Source of the DNA: Gordionus sp. m RMFG-2023
Taxonomy: Eukaryota; Nematomorpha; Gordioida; Chordodea; Parachordodidae
Assembly (NCBI RefSeq): GCF_954871325.1
Contig: NC_088777.1
Location: forward strand, 2,172,509-2,236,508
DNA: 64,000 bases
Direction of reading: 5' to 3'
Shown here: piece by piece, positions 32,903-39,660 of the stretch
Layout of the letters: the number at the start of each line of letters is the position of its first letter
How positions within the stretch are numbered: position 1 is the stretch's first letter
The notes under the pieces: generated by a model
Told to the model about the DNA's origin: nothing
Databases searched by the model: none
The model's input: the letters and a program-made list of their open reading frames with translations, nothing else
Translations under genes and position numbers: made by a program

Positions 32903-35900
32903 GAAAGGGAAAGGGAAAGGGAAAGGGAAAGGGAAAGGGAAAGGGAAAGGGAAAGGGAAAGGGAAAGGGAAAGGGAAAGGGAAAGGGAAAGGGAAAGGGA
33001 AAGGGAAAGGGAAAGGGAAAGGGAAAGGGAAAGGGAAAGGGAAAGGGAAAGGGAAAGGGAAAGGGAAAGGAAAGGGAAAGGGAAAGGGAAAGGGAAAGGG
33101 AAAGGGAAAGGGAAAGGGAAAGGGAAAGGGAAAGGGAAAGGGAAAGGGAAAGGGAAAGGGAAAGGGAAAGGGAAAGGAAAGGGAAAGGGAAAGGGAAAGG
33201 GAAAGGGAAAGGGAAAGGGAAAGGGAAAGGGAAGAGGGAAAGGAAAGGGAAAGGGAAAGGGAAAGGGAAAGGGAAAGGGAAAGGGAAAGGGAAAGGGAAA
33301 GGAAAGGAAGGAAGAAGGGAAAGGGAAAGAGAAAGAGAAGAGAAAGAGAAAGAGAGAAAGAGAAAGAGAGAGAGAGAAAGAGAAAGAAAAAAAGAGAAAG
33401 AGAGAGAGAAAGAAAGGTTCTTCTTATATGACTTCTTCTATAATAAATCCATTTAACCAGTATTAGAAGGAGGGATAATAGCTACAAGATAAATCATTTT
33501 AAAATTATATTCCGTAATTTAAAAAATTCAAGGCATATATTGTTCCTCCTTTGCAAACTTTATTATAATAACCCAGAGCCGAGACAACTTTGTACAGCTT
33601 GTGGAAGTTTAAATCGGTCGTCCCTATAGTTGGCAATTTGTTAAGGGGAGTTCCTGAGTTCGTGTAAAAAATAATAGCTTCTATAACGTATAAGTATAGG
33701 GTAAAATGTATTAAATAACGGTATTCCCTAATCATTCTATTTTTCTATTGTATATTTTTCATTCTATTCTTTCCTTCTTTTCTTTCATTTCTCTCTTTCT
33801 TTCTTTTTTCTTTCTCTCTTTCTTTCTTTACAAAAAACCTAATTAGATTTGAAAGTTTGAAAATCAGCCTTTTGTGATAGAAAACAATGAAAAACATATT
33901 TTAAAAAAATTCAAAAATGGAATTACCCCTGTCCTCCATAAATTTATAGAGCTGAGCCACGAAATGGTCCTTCTCTTCCAGACTCTCCTCTTCCTCCTCG
34001 TCCTCGTCTTCGCTATTTTCCTCCAGATTTTCCAGCGTTCCCTGCCGTTCTGAGGCCGTGTCTTTCCTTTCCCTACTCGCGTCCTTATCTTTAGCCACGT
34101 TTTTCACCGCCACGTTTTCTTTTTCTTTCGAAAATGTTTTGTGATGATCCTTTTGCGAATCGGATTCCTTGTCGACATCTAGGACAGATTTCACCTGAGA
34201 ACAAAAATAAAATTTGAAATTTAATTTTAGTCCGTGAGCAGCTAACTTCGGCTGCGGTCTCGTTTAGCCCCAACATGTGATTTTCGAAATGCGTCAATAC
34301 GATGTAGTAGCTCGTTTCATAACATCATTCGGGTCATTATAAACTACGATATACTCTCGCTTTATAAAACGAGGCCCAACACTTCGTTAGAACTATGCTA
34401 AGCTTTTTGGCTTAAAAATAAATTGACTTAAACCCCTAAGTTGAGCTTAAATTTAAAGATTGAAGGTGGTATATAAAATTTGGCCAAGTCGTTATTGGCC
34501 AAAGTTAGATGATTTAAAAAAATAATGGTGAAGAGGGCTATAAAAAAACAACTATCCCCAGACCTCTAATGTAACCACACGATTAAAAAAAAAATTAACA
34601 ATATTTAAGTCGGATTAATCTTTCACTCAATAATGTTCGCGCAAAATTTAAGATTCTTCTTGTTTCATCAATCAGTTTTAGCTTACATTTTAAAATAACT
34701 GACTTTTTGATGATTCTTGGTAACCCCCCATGATATATAATAATTACTTAGACTGACACTCCATTCGTAATAATGCCTTTGAAAGCTTCGTTGAATGCAA
34801 ATCAGCTGGAGCCGCCATTTCGGTAACCCATATAGTAATTATTCACATGTTTATAAACATATATTAAAATTGATGACATGCTTCCTTATTTTCTCGATGA
34901 TCGGGCGATTCTTTAAAAAAATTTACGTCAGACGTAGGAATAAATTGGCCTTTTAATACCGATATAAGGGTAACTAAAATGGCATCCCCAGCTGTTTTCA
35001 TTGGTACACCCTTTTGACGAATGCATCGTCAGTCTAAGTATTATTATATGTCGTTGGTAAACCCAGATAATTTTTATACGTAGGTTCTCAAATCTCAATT
35101 TAATTGTAAAATTTTTTTAATATATTTTATGAGTACCTTTTTTTTTCTTAGAATTATAGTTACAATTCAAGAATTTCTAAGTATAATTTATAATAAATTA
35201 CAGTTTACCCTAACCCTATGATGGGATCCATCTTTGTGTCTTTCGGGTAATTTTGTGGTTATAGCTGTTGTATGCCGTTTATCCCGTTTGATCTTTTTGT
35301 CAGCTGTCGAAGAAGGGGTAATATTTTTTGATAAACTTTGGGATTTTCTTCAATAATTTTTTTTTCAAAACAAAAATAATAAGAATCGAAGGTTTCAAAA
35401 GTTTTTAAAACTTTGAATTTCGCAAATAAGGTTTGTTTTGTGTTCTACAATAAAGTTTAAATTTTTTTATATATTAAATTTTTTGATGTTCTGGACATGG
35501 TCTAAAGAAATACAAGTCCTTTTATTAATTTTATTATATTTAAAATAATGATGATGATGAATTACCTGTATTCTTTATTATCCTTTAACATGGAATCCAT
35601 TTTTGATTTTTCTCTATTTTTGGAATTAGTCTTGTTATTGCTGCTACTAAGACTCGAGGAATTGCTCATATTACTAGTCAACTTTTTAGTAACCACTGGT
35701 GTGCCAAATAATTCCGGATTAGTTAGTGGCAATTTATCTAATGTCTATCAACAAGATATATATATAGTTAATTTTATTTATTTTAAATATATAATATTTT
35801 GTAAATTAGTAACTACAAAAAGTTTATTATTATAATTCATTAAGCCAGAGAACCAATTGAGTCAGGCAAGAAGAAAGAAAATTTCAATAAAGATGATGGT

Positions 35901-37168
35901 CTTCTAGTTATAAAGTTTGCAGAGTTGTTATTCAAAAACACCTGGAGCACCCTTCCTTTTAAAAATAGGGAGCAGGAGCTAACTCCTTTTAAATATGTAG
36001 TAGGAGTGAAGCTCCTTTAGAGAAGGTAGGAGTGGGAGTTAGGGGCTAGCTACTTTTAAGAAGTAGTGTTAACAACTCTGAATTTTTGCACTATATATTT
36101 TTATCTCTTAATTTTAGAAATCTTTTTTTAAAATATTTTCAAAAATTTTCATGCATTTAATACATATGATCATATAAATATTTCTGAAAAAAAAAAATTG
36201 TAACTCAGTAGGTGTGTTTGCCAGTTTACATTTTTAATTTTATTGATTGCAAAAAGTTAACAAAAAATAATAGTTTTCGATATATCTCAAGAAATAAAAT
36301 TCAATAAATTGAAAAATTCACATATCATATACAAAAATAATGTTAAATATAATTTTTTAATGATTATCTAAGTTTTATTTTCCCCAAAAATCTGATTAAA
36401 AAAATATATTCACATAAGATTTTATATAAAAAAAATTTGAGATAAATTTCATCAAAAATTTTGTTTAAGCCTACTCCAGAAAAAAATCATTATTTTGATC
36501 TTAAAGATTAAAAATCTTGAAGATTTTTAATTTTGTAAGAGTATGTGAAAGCCTGATTAAATTTGAAATTTTTAATTTTACTTGACTTTCTTGAAAATGT
36601 TTTTGACCCTTTAAGCATATCAAATTTCTTTTAAGCACCCTAACATCCCCATCATCAAACTCTTTATAATTTCATTAAAAAAATGGTATAAGTTATATTT
36701 TTAAGATGTATAATGTTGTTACCAATTATTACAAGTTAAATAATTTTATTTGTAAATAAGGTTATCTTTGTAAATTTTATAAATATATGTTTACCAACTG
36801 TGTAAGCACTACTATCAATAATTTTAACAATTTTAGCTTCAAACAATTGACCATTTAATTGAGGATGTTTTGCTTTCACCATGGCACCAATCTTTAAGTA
36901 AATTACATTAGTTTTATCATTGAATTAGTAATTGAGTACTTGTAAATTATTCCCTTGAATATCATCATCAGGTATTTGGTATGAGGAATTATTTGTAGAA
37001 TTAGTAAATGTTACCTTTTTATAAAATTAAATTTGCAAACATATGATTAAAAAAAACCTTGCATTTGACTGATTTGGATACTTTTTTAATTTTTGCTTCA
37101 CAAAAAGCGCCTTTAAATTTAGCACTAACTTCTGTACCAAGAGTGAGATATGGTGGTTCATCAGCCAT
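16205..37168 (-). CDS. ARID4: ARID4 (RBBP1-like) chromatin protein, 20 exons
   Basis: Splicing 20 exons gives 3,669 nt and 1,222 residues plus stop, close to vertebrate ARID4A/B (about 1,250-1,310). Exons, 5' to 3': 37168-37058, 37014-36940, 36891-36795, 36661-36582, 35744-35566, 35347-35209, 34194-33927, 33653-33559, 32116-32007, 29990-29704, 29354-28809, 28739-27946, 26838-26594, 26450-26381, 25054-25002, 24713-24641, 23541-23481, 21208-21059, 18934-18800, 16305-16205. All 19 phase matches hold. The family recruits Sin3/HDAC and binds Rb in the nucleus. Seen here: an N-terminal Tudor-type region (residues 1-120), an ARID (about 302-397) and the conserved C-terminal coiled coil (about 1163-1186). 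I could not find the RBB1NT/PWWP or chromo-barrel domains. The middle is Ser/Asp/Glu-rich and probably disordered. Exons have far more GC and CpG than the introns. Confidence 0.93.
18800..18934 (-). CDS. ARID4: ARID4 exon 19, conserved coiled coil
   Basis: 44 codons, [18 protein letters not shown] then [18 protein letters not shown] and LKNIQKME. It aligns with the vertebrate C-terminal [20 protein letters not shown] helix, which ties the distal exons to ARID4. Donor GTAATT, phase 1. Confidence 0.88.
19380..19545 (-). mobile_element. tRNA-derived SINE, copy 1
   Basis: On the minus strand a pol III box A (TGGCCTAGTCGG, near 19,525) and box B (GGTTCGAATCC, 19,478-19,488) form a tRNA-like head. 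An AAAGATT junction, a T-run and a body ending near GACCACGTAAT follow. The second copy at 59.1-59.3 kb shares this order. In ARID4 intron 18, same strand as the gene. Confidence 0.7.
19742..19822 (+). mobile_element. Integrase-like coding fragment, antisense in ARID4 intron 18
   Basis: An ATG-led frame reads [20 protein letters not shown] then [10 protein letters not shown] up to a GTAAGA donor-like site. HTQ-IE-AW-DLR resembles the last catalytic helix region of transposon integrases that carry a DDE core. Only this short piece is visible, so it is treated as a fossil of unknown family. Confidence 0.3.
20624..20801. mobile_element. MITE family B copy in ARID4 intron 18
   Basis: 178 bp from TAGTGTTGTTAAAAAAA to TTTTTAACAACACCA. 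The flanks agctgatg and agctgaag match at 7 of 8 bases. A short imperfect repeat (CACCC...TAATCAGCT) flanks it further out. Confidence 0.72.
20860..20957. mobile_element. MITE family A, right-end fragment
   Basis: About 100 bp that resembles the right arm of family A (ACAGCTGACT through CAGTCTAG). The left arm is missing. It lies in ARID4 intron 18. Confidence 0.5.
21059..21208 (-). CDS. ARID4: ARID4 exon 18
   Basis: 49 codons, [18 protein letters not shown] then [16 protein letters not shown] and [15 protein letters not shown]. Donor GTATAG is weak. Reading through it adds GIGNH and a stop, so a shorter isoform is possible. Confidence 0.82.
22100..23060 (+). mobile_element. Broken coding fossil of unknown element family
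   Basis: A patch with clearly higher GC than its surroundings in ARID4 intron 17. It holds open stretches such as [20 protein letters not shown] and, further on, [20 protein letters not shown]. These look like real former protein but match nothing I recognise. Broken in several places. Probably an old mobile or virus-like element; age not estimated. Confidence 0.35.
23481..23541 (-). CDS. ARID4: ARID4 exon 17
   Basis: 20 codons, [20 protein letters not shown]. Acceptor atttttgccttag, donor GTAAAT, phase 1. Confidence 0.82.
23585..23937. mobile_element. MITE family A copy in ARID4 intron 16
   Basis: 353 bp with CAATGACGTATAATGATACC left end. It lies 44 bp beyond the 5' end of ARID4 exon 17. 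The 65-codon open frame inside it is fortuitous. Confidence 0.78.
24024..24600 (+). mobile_element. 577-bp hAT element with transposase fragment, perfect TSD
   Basis: Left end CAAAGGTTGGCAAGTCGG, right end GCACAACCCTG. Flanked by attatcag on both sides. Both arms are built of GGTCAATTGACC and TTTGACCGGTCAAAT palindromes. A 62-codon frame (24,145-24,333) contains [19 protein letters not shown]. This matches the GKHLTIIEFDEACDIIQEL stretch of the hAT fossil at 54 kb, so the frame is a transposase remnant. In ARID4 intron 16. Confidence 0.88.
24641..24713 (-). CDS. ARID4: ARID4 exon 16
   Basis: 24 codons, [13 protein letters not shown] then [11 protein letters not shown]. Acceptor cttaaattttag, donor GTAATA. 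It lies 40 bp from the 577-bp hAT element. Confidence 0.82.
25002..25054 (-). CDS. ARID4: ARID4 exon 15
   Basis: 17 codons, [17 protein letters not shown]. Acceptor gtttatttag, donor GTTTTT followed by a poly-pyrimidine run. Phase 0 in, phase 2 out. Confidence 0.75.
25385..25600. mobile_element. MITE family B copy in ARID4 intron 14
   Basis: Left end TAGTGTTGTTAAACGGCTCG is intact. The right arm runs to AAAACGAGCCCTTTAA, where the last bases are lost. Highly similar to the 4,156 copy. Confidence 0.78.
25740..25890. repeat. GC-rich patch of GGGTTCGG-type repeats
   Basis: Contains ACGGGTTCGGGAAAT and GGTGGGTTCGGACC. It is open on both strands, which points to composition. It may be a decayed relative of the element at 44-45 kb. 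An ARID4 exon here is not needed, because exons 14 and 15 join in phase without it. Confidence 0.35.
26206..26330. mobile_element. MITE family C, copy with perfect TSD
   Basis: 125 bp with CAGAGTTGTTAAAAGATAC at the left and the inverted complement at the right. Flanked by ctatttac twice. The interior is a run of ATCTAGATAC units. It sits 51 bp past the exon 14 donor of ARID4. Confidence 0.9.
26381..26450 (-). CDS. ARID4: ARID4 exon 14
   Basis: Residues 1009-1032, [20 protein letters not shown] then AEDK. Phase 2 in, phase 0 out, donor GTTTGT. Confidence 0.82.
26594..26838 (-). CDS. ARID4: ARID4 exon 13
   Basis: Residues 928-1008, with a basic patch ([19 protein letters not shown]) then a Pro/Asn/Glu region. 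The in-frame TAA at 26,590 lies just past a GTAATA donor. Retaining this 143-bp intron would end the protein here. Phase 2. Confidence 0.88.
27150..27278. mobile_element. MITE family B, decayed right half
   Basis: The interior phrase GAAGTCTCGAGGC and the end ACGACACTA match family B. The left end is not recognisable. It lies in ARID4 intron 12. Confidence 0.45.
27347..27491. mobile_element. MITE family C, copy with perfect TSD
   Basis: 145 bp, same ends and ATCTAGATAC interior as the 26,206 copy, in opposite orientation. Flanked by ctaagtac on both sides. In ARID4 intron 12. Confidence 0.9.
27595..27762. mobile_element. MITE family E, single-unit copy, perfect TSD
   Basis: 168 bp from TAGAGTTGTTCTAACTTC to TTAGCAACACTA. 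Flanked by ctagctgc twice. It has one copy of the AAGTTGAGACTCAACTT unit, so the triplication at 15.5 kb is secondary. In ARID4 intron 12. Confidence 0.85.
27946..28739 (-). CDS. ARID4: ARID4 exon 12, longest exon
   Basis: Residues 663-927, acidic and Ser-rich with a hydrophobic-spaced patch ([19 protein letters not shown]). The acceptor could be 3 bp further in (28,736), which drops one codon. CpG-rich compared with the flanks. Donor GTAAAA, phase 0. Confidence 0.9.
28809..29354 (-). CDS. ARID4: ARID4 exon 11
   Basis: Residues 481-662, low-complexity Ser-rich and charged ([20 protein letters not shown], then [13 protein letters not shown]). No domain recognised. Donor GTACGT is strong. Phase 1. 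Confidence 0.9.
29704..29990 (-). CDS. ARID4: ARID4 exon 10, end of ARID
   Basis: Residues 385-480. Starts [14 protein letters not shown], matching the KYLYGFEEYC end of the family ARID. Then a Ser/Asn/Thr-rich tail. Donor GTAAAT, phase 1. Confidence 0.92.
30408..30539 (-). pseudogene. hAT transposase C-terminal dimerisation domain
   Basis: The frame reads [19 protein letters not shown], then [24 protein letters not shown] and a stop. The [10 protein letters not shown] and LSDRR motifs are diagnostic of the hAT C-terminal dimerisation region. Confidence 0.88.
30945..31241 (-). pseudogene. hAT transposase N-terminus with BED zinc finger
   Basis: The frame starts [20 protein letters not shown]. 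It then has an acidic linker and the finger [14 protein letters not shown], then [13 protein letters not shown], which gives the C-x2-C and H-containing pair of a BED finger. It binds the transposon ends in intact relatives. The frame runs into an intron-like or deleted region. Confidence 0.8.
31611..31828. mobile_element. MITE family B copy with perfect TSD
   Basis: 218 bp, TAGTTGTTAAACGGCTCC to a worn right end. Flanked by ttatgaag on both sides. It lies in ARID4 intron 9, 116 bp from the larger hAT element. Confidence 0.8.
32007..32116 (-). CDS. ARID4: ARID4 exon 9, ARID C-terminal half
   Basis: Residues 349-384, [20 protein letters not shown] then [16 protein letters not shown]. Has the conserved Trp and the basic helix before the ARID end. 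Donor GTTTCA, phase 2. Its acceptor is next to the long microsatellite. Confidence 0.9.
32155..33416. repeat. 1.26-kb compound purine microsatellite in ARID4 intron 8
   Basis: Three blocks on the plus strand: GGAA units (about 32,159-32,670), AAAG units (about 32,690-32,900) and AAAGGG hexamers (about 32,902-33,310), then a GA-rich tail. It fills almost all of the 1,442-bp intron. In the ARID4 transcript it is a long pyrimidine tract ending near the exon 9 acceptor. The long Lys/Gly/Arg-rich open frame is an artefact of the repeat. Confidence 0.97.
33559..33653 (-). CDS. ARID4: ARID4 exon 8, ARID core
   Basis: 95 nt, residues 317-348, [20 protein letters not shown] then [12 protein letters not shown]. 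The LxxLYxxVxxxGG-type ARID core is clear, with Tyr in place of the second Gly. Its length is not a multiple of three, so skipping it would shift the frame. Donor GTTTGC is weak. Confidence 0.93.
33770..33832. repeat. Pyrimidine-rich TTTC tract in ARID4 intron 7
   Basis: CTTTCTTTC and CTCTCTTTCTTTCTTTAC runs on the plus strand. It is the complement in composition of the GAAA/GA block across exon 8, so the two can pair in the transcript. Confidence 0.85.
33927..34194 (-). CDS. ARID4: ARID4 exon 7, ARID start
   Basis: Residues 228-316. Charged and acidic ([19 protein letters not shown]), then [16 protein letters not shown], helix 1 of the ARID. The same acidic run precedes the ARID in vertebrate ARID4. 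Donor GTAATT, phase 1. Confidence 0.93.
34388..34515. mobile_element. MITE family E, decayed copy
   Basis: The interior CCCCTAAGTTGAGCTTAAA and GGCCAAAGTTAGATGATTTA match family E. The ends are not well preserved. In ARID4 intron 6. Confidence 0.5.
34728..35056. mobile_element. MITE family A copy in ARID4 intron 6
   Basis: 329 bp with slightly eroded ends. The flanks gtaacccc and gtaaaccc match at 7 of 8 bases, so the target duplication is still visible. Confidence 0.78.
35209..35347 (-). CDS. ARID4: ARID4 exon 6
   Basis: Residues 181-227, basic and Ser/Thr-rich ([20 protein letters not shown]). Phase fits both neighbours. Family proteins carry the RBB1NT domain after this point. Here the next exon goes almost straight to the acidic ARID lead-in. 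Donor GTAAAC. Confidence 0.85.
35566..35744 (-). CDS. ARID4: ARID4 exon 5
   Basis: Residues 122-180 plus a split codon. Starts [20 protein letters not shown], a strong family match, then a Ser/Asn/Lys-rich region. Donor GTAATT, phase 2. Confidence 0.92.
35920..36080. mobile_element. MITE family F, CAGAGTTGTTA ends
   Basis: 161 bp from CAGAGTTGTTATTC to GTTAACAACTCTG with an interior of AGGAGT/GCTCCT units. The flanks aaagtttg and aatttttg match at 6 of 8 bases. It shares its ends with families C and the 1,365-bp hAT but has a different interior. In ARID4 intron 4. Confidence 0.7.
36582..36661 (-). CDS. ARID4: ARID4 exon 4, end of Tudor region
   Basis: Residues 95-121, [20 protein letters not shown] then KHFQESQ. 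Near-identical in pattern to [20 protein letters not shown] of vertebrates. Donor GTAAAA, phase 0. Confidence 0.93.
36795..36891 (-). CDS. ARID4: ARID4 exon 3, Tudor core
   Basis: Residues 63-94, [14 protein letters not shown] then [18 protein letters not shown]. Matches the VGAIVE...EAIISKLTDASWYTV block of the family. Donor GTAAAC, phase 1. Intron 2 is 48 bp. Confidence 0.92.
36940..37014 (-). CDS. ARID4: ARID4 exon 2
   Basis: 25 codons, residues 38-62, [13 protein letters not shown] then [12 protein letters not shown]. It corresponds to the linker before the Tudor core. Intron 1 is only 43 bp. Donor GTACTC, phase 0. Confidence 0.85.
37058..37168 (-). CDS. ARID4: ARID4 exon 1, start codon
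   Basis: 37 codons from ATG at 37,168, [18 protein letters not shown] then [14 protein letters not shown]. This matches the start of vertebrate ARID4 ([20 protein letters not shown]), which fixes the start codon. Phase 0, donor GTTTTT. Confidence 0.93.
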
Positions 37169-38596
37169 TAATAATGTCTAAATGTGCTCGATACAATAAA
37201 AGCAGCTGATTTTATATATAAACCGTACCTAAAAGTAATTAATTTATTCTACATTCACAAATAATTTTTCTATATAAAATAATTTTAAAAAAAACAATAT
37301 TACTCATGAATAATTAAAATTGCAAAATTATAAATAGAAGTGGAACAATAAAATTATAAAGTCGGGTAAAAAATATTATAATCAACCGTAAAACCAATGT
37401 TGTTTTAAAATAGCGATCGGTAGTAACTTTTATAAAAGTGTAATCAATTAATAGCACTGTTTCTTTTTGTGACTAGTAAATAGTAATTACTTATTTAGTA
37501 TTAAAAAAAACAATGTTTTAATTTGATCATATGATTACTTTAATTATTTTATTTAGGATTTATCTTTCATACCCATCTCCCGAGCAATTCTAAATAGTTA
37601 AGTAAAAAGTCCAATCTGCGTGATAAAAACGGCTCGATCAAAATTTAAGCCCAAATAATAATATTTAAGCCCCTGGATTTGATAAATAACAGTCCAAACC
37701 TTTCAGTCATATGAGCAAATTTTTCAAGCTATAATAATTAAGCTTATCTTAACCAGGGTGTTGTAAAAATAACGAGAGATGATAGTCGTACGCCATACGC
37801 CTATTTGTAGGGAAAAAGTGCTAATTTATTTCTTGCTCATACAACATTCTGAATCTAAAATTTACGAAGAGTTAATAACGATTCGAAAATACTCGCTAAT
37901 TTAATCAGCAGTCTAAAATATTTTGATTTATACAAAATTGATAATCCTAATTATGATTATCTTCATTTTGATAAGATCGTCAAGTTCATAGACGTAGCCA
38001 TCGGGATGTGGAGGGGGCAATGTCACGTTTTGTGCAATAAACATCCTCCATATAAAAAATTATCTTATTTTAAGATATCATCTGCAGTAGCGCTACTGGG
38101 GTAAGGGGAAAGGAGAGGGGCATGGGCTCAAACTTTTTAAAAAATTTGAAGAGTCCCCCACAAAATTTTGAATTTTTTTTATATCACTAAAAAAAATAAT
38201 GTTAACTAAAAAAAATAAGGTAATTTTCGATAATTTTAGCCAAAAAAAGAGTTAAAGTTAAATGAAATTTTGTAAATAAATTATTTAAAAAAATATTTTG
38301 AGCCCCCTGGTCTCTTAGTAACTAATTTCATACATTTTGAATAATGATAATAAGTTGTTTATTAACCTTCTATTCTATAAAAAATATTTTCTAGCTATAT
38401 ACCTAAGATAATTTTTGGGTAGGCCCAGGTAAAAGTGGTCCGAAAGGCGAAAAAAGGGATCTGTGGAGTAGAGCACCCAGAAATTTATTAATTCCACCCC
38501 CCCCCTATAAAAATCTTGGCTACGTCTAGTCTCCATTTATAATATTGCATAGAAATCAAGAAAAAGAATTTATTTAAAAAATCAGTTATAGGGATC
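37169..38596. other. ARID4 upstream region
   Basis: Holds the ARID4 5' UTR and promoter, which I cannot delimit. No other coding signal. A polypyrimidine C-tract near 38,500 (CCACCCCCCCCCTATAAAA) belongs to a G/C-tract motif that recurs through the window. Confidence 0.4.
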
Positions 38597-38934
38597 AGGG
38601 TTGCGTCCCCCCCCCCCCATCAGCGAGAGACTCCCACAATTTTTTAGTTTACACGCAGACATCTCTCTCCCGCAAAACTATTGAAATTGGAAATCTCCCG
38701 CAAAAATCTACCGCAATTTTTTAATTTCTCCCGCAATTTTTTAAAAAAGTTTTTAACGTTTTTAATATATCTATATTATAATTTTCCGTTGTCCTCCCTA
38801 CGTCATCATGACGTCATGTCATCGGTAAGTCATGCCATCGTTAAGTATTTATTTTTTTATTATTTTTATTTGTTAATTTTTTTATTTTATTTTTTTTTCA
38901 TTATCTTACAAACATTTAACTATATAACTGTAAG

Positions 38935-39660
38935 ATGCCAAAGTAAAACCTTAAATATTCTTTTTTTTTATCTATACAAAATTTATGCAAGTATTGAATG
39001 TTAAATATATTTTATTTACAAAATACTACCAATTATTCATATTATCATTAATATTTTATAAAGTTACCATTAAAAAAAATGACATTTAATCAATAAAATA
39101 CCAACTACTCAAGAAGCTGCTATTAGTGAAAATAATTATAATTGTAAAATACAATATGACACACAATATTTTCATTATATCAATTAAATCACAATATTCA
39201 AAATTAATTTTCTTATTTATTTTATTTTTAAATATTTATAAGTCAAGATTTTTTTTTTAAATGCAACAGATGAGCCTATAACTTCAGTTAAGTATGCAAT
39301 GTAGAATGCCAAAGTAAAACCTTAAATATTCTTTTAATTTATTTTTACAAAATTTTACAACCTATGCAAGTATTGGATGTCAAAGTGATACATTAAATAT
39401 ATCTTATTTACAAAATTGCAAGTTATTCATATTATTATTAATATTTTATAAAGCTACCTTTAAAAAAAATACATTTACTCAATAAAATACCAACATTCAA
39501 AACAATTATTACTCAAGAAGCTGCTATTAGTGAAAATAATTATAAATGTAAAATACAATATGATACATTATATTTTCATTATATCAATTATATTACAATA
39601 TTCAAAATTAATTTTCTTATTTGATTTATTTTTAAATAGATCAAGCGTCATTTAAATTTC
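38935..39660. repeat. Direct duplication, 371-bp period
   Basis: ATGCCAAAGTAAAACCTTAA begins at 38,935 and again at 39,306. Similarity continues for about 340 bp, including AAGAAGCTGCTATTAGTGAA and CAATATTCAAAATTAATTTT. There are small differences between copies. No coding content. Confidence 0.85.

Noticed and set aside
32064-33431. A 455-codon open frame rich in Lys, Gly, Arg and Glu
   Set aside because: It is a translation of the GGAA/GAAA/GGGAAA microsatellite in an ARID4 intron. Tetranucleotide and hexanucleotide repeats stay open by chance.
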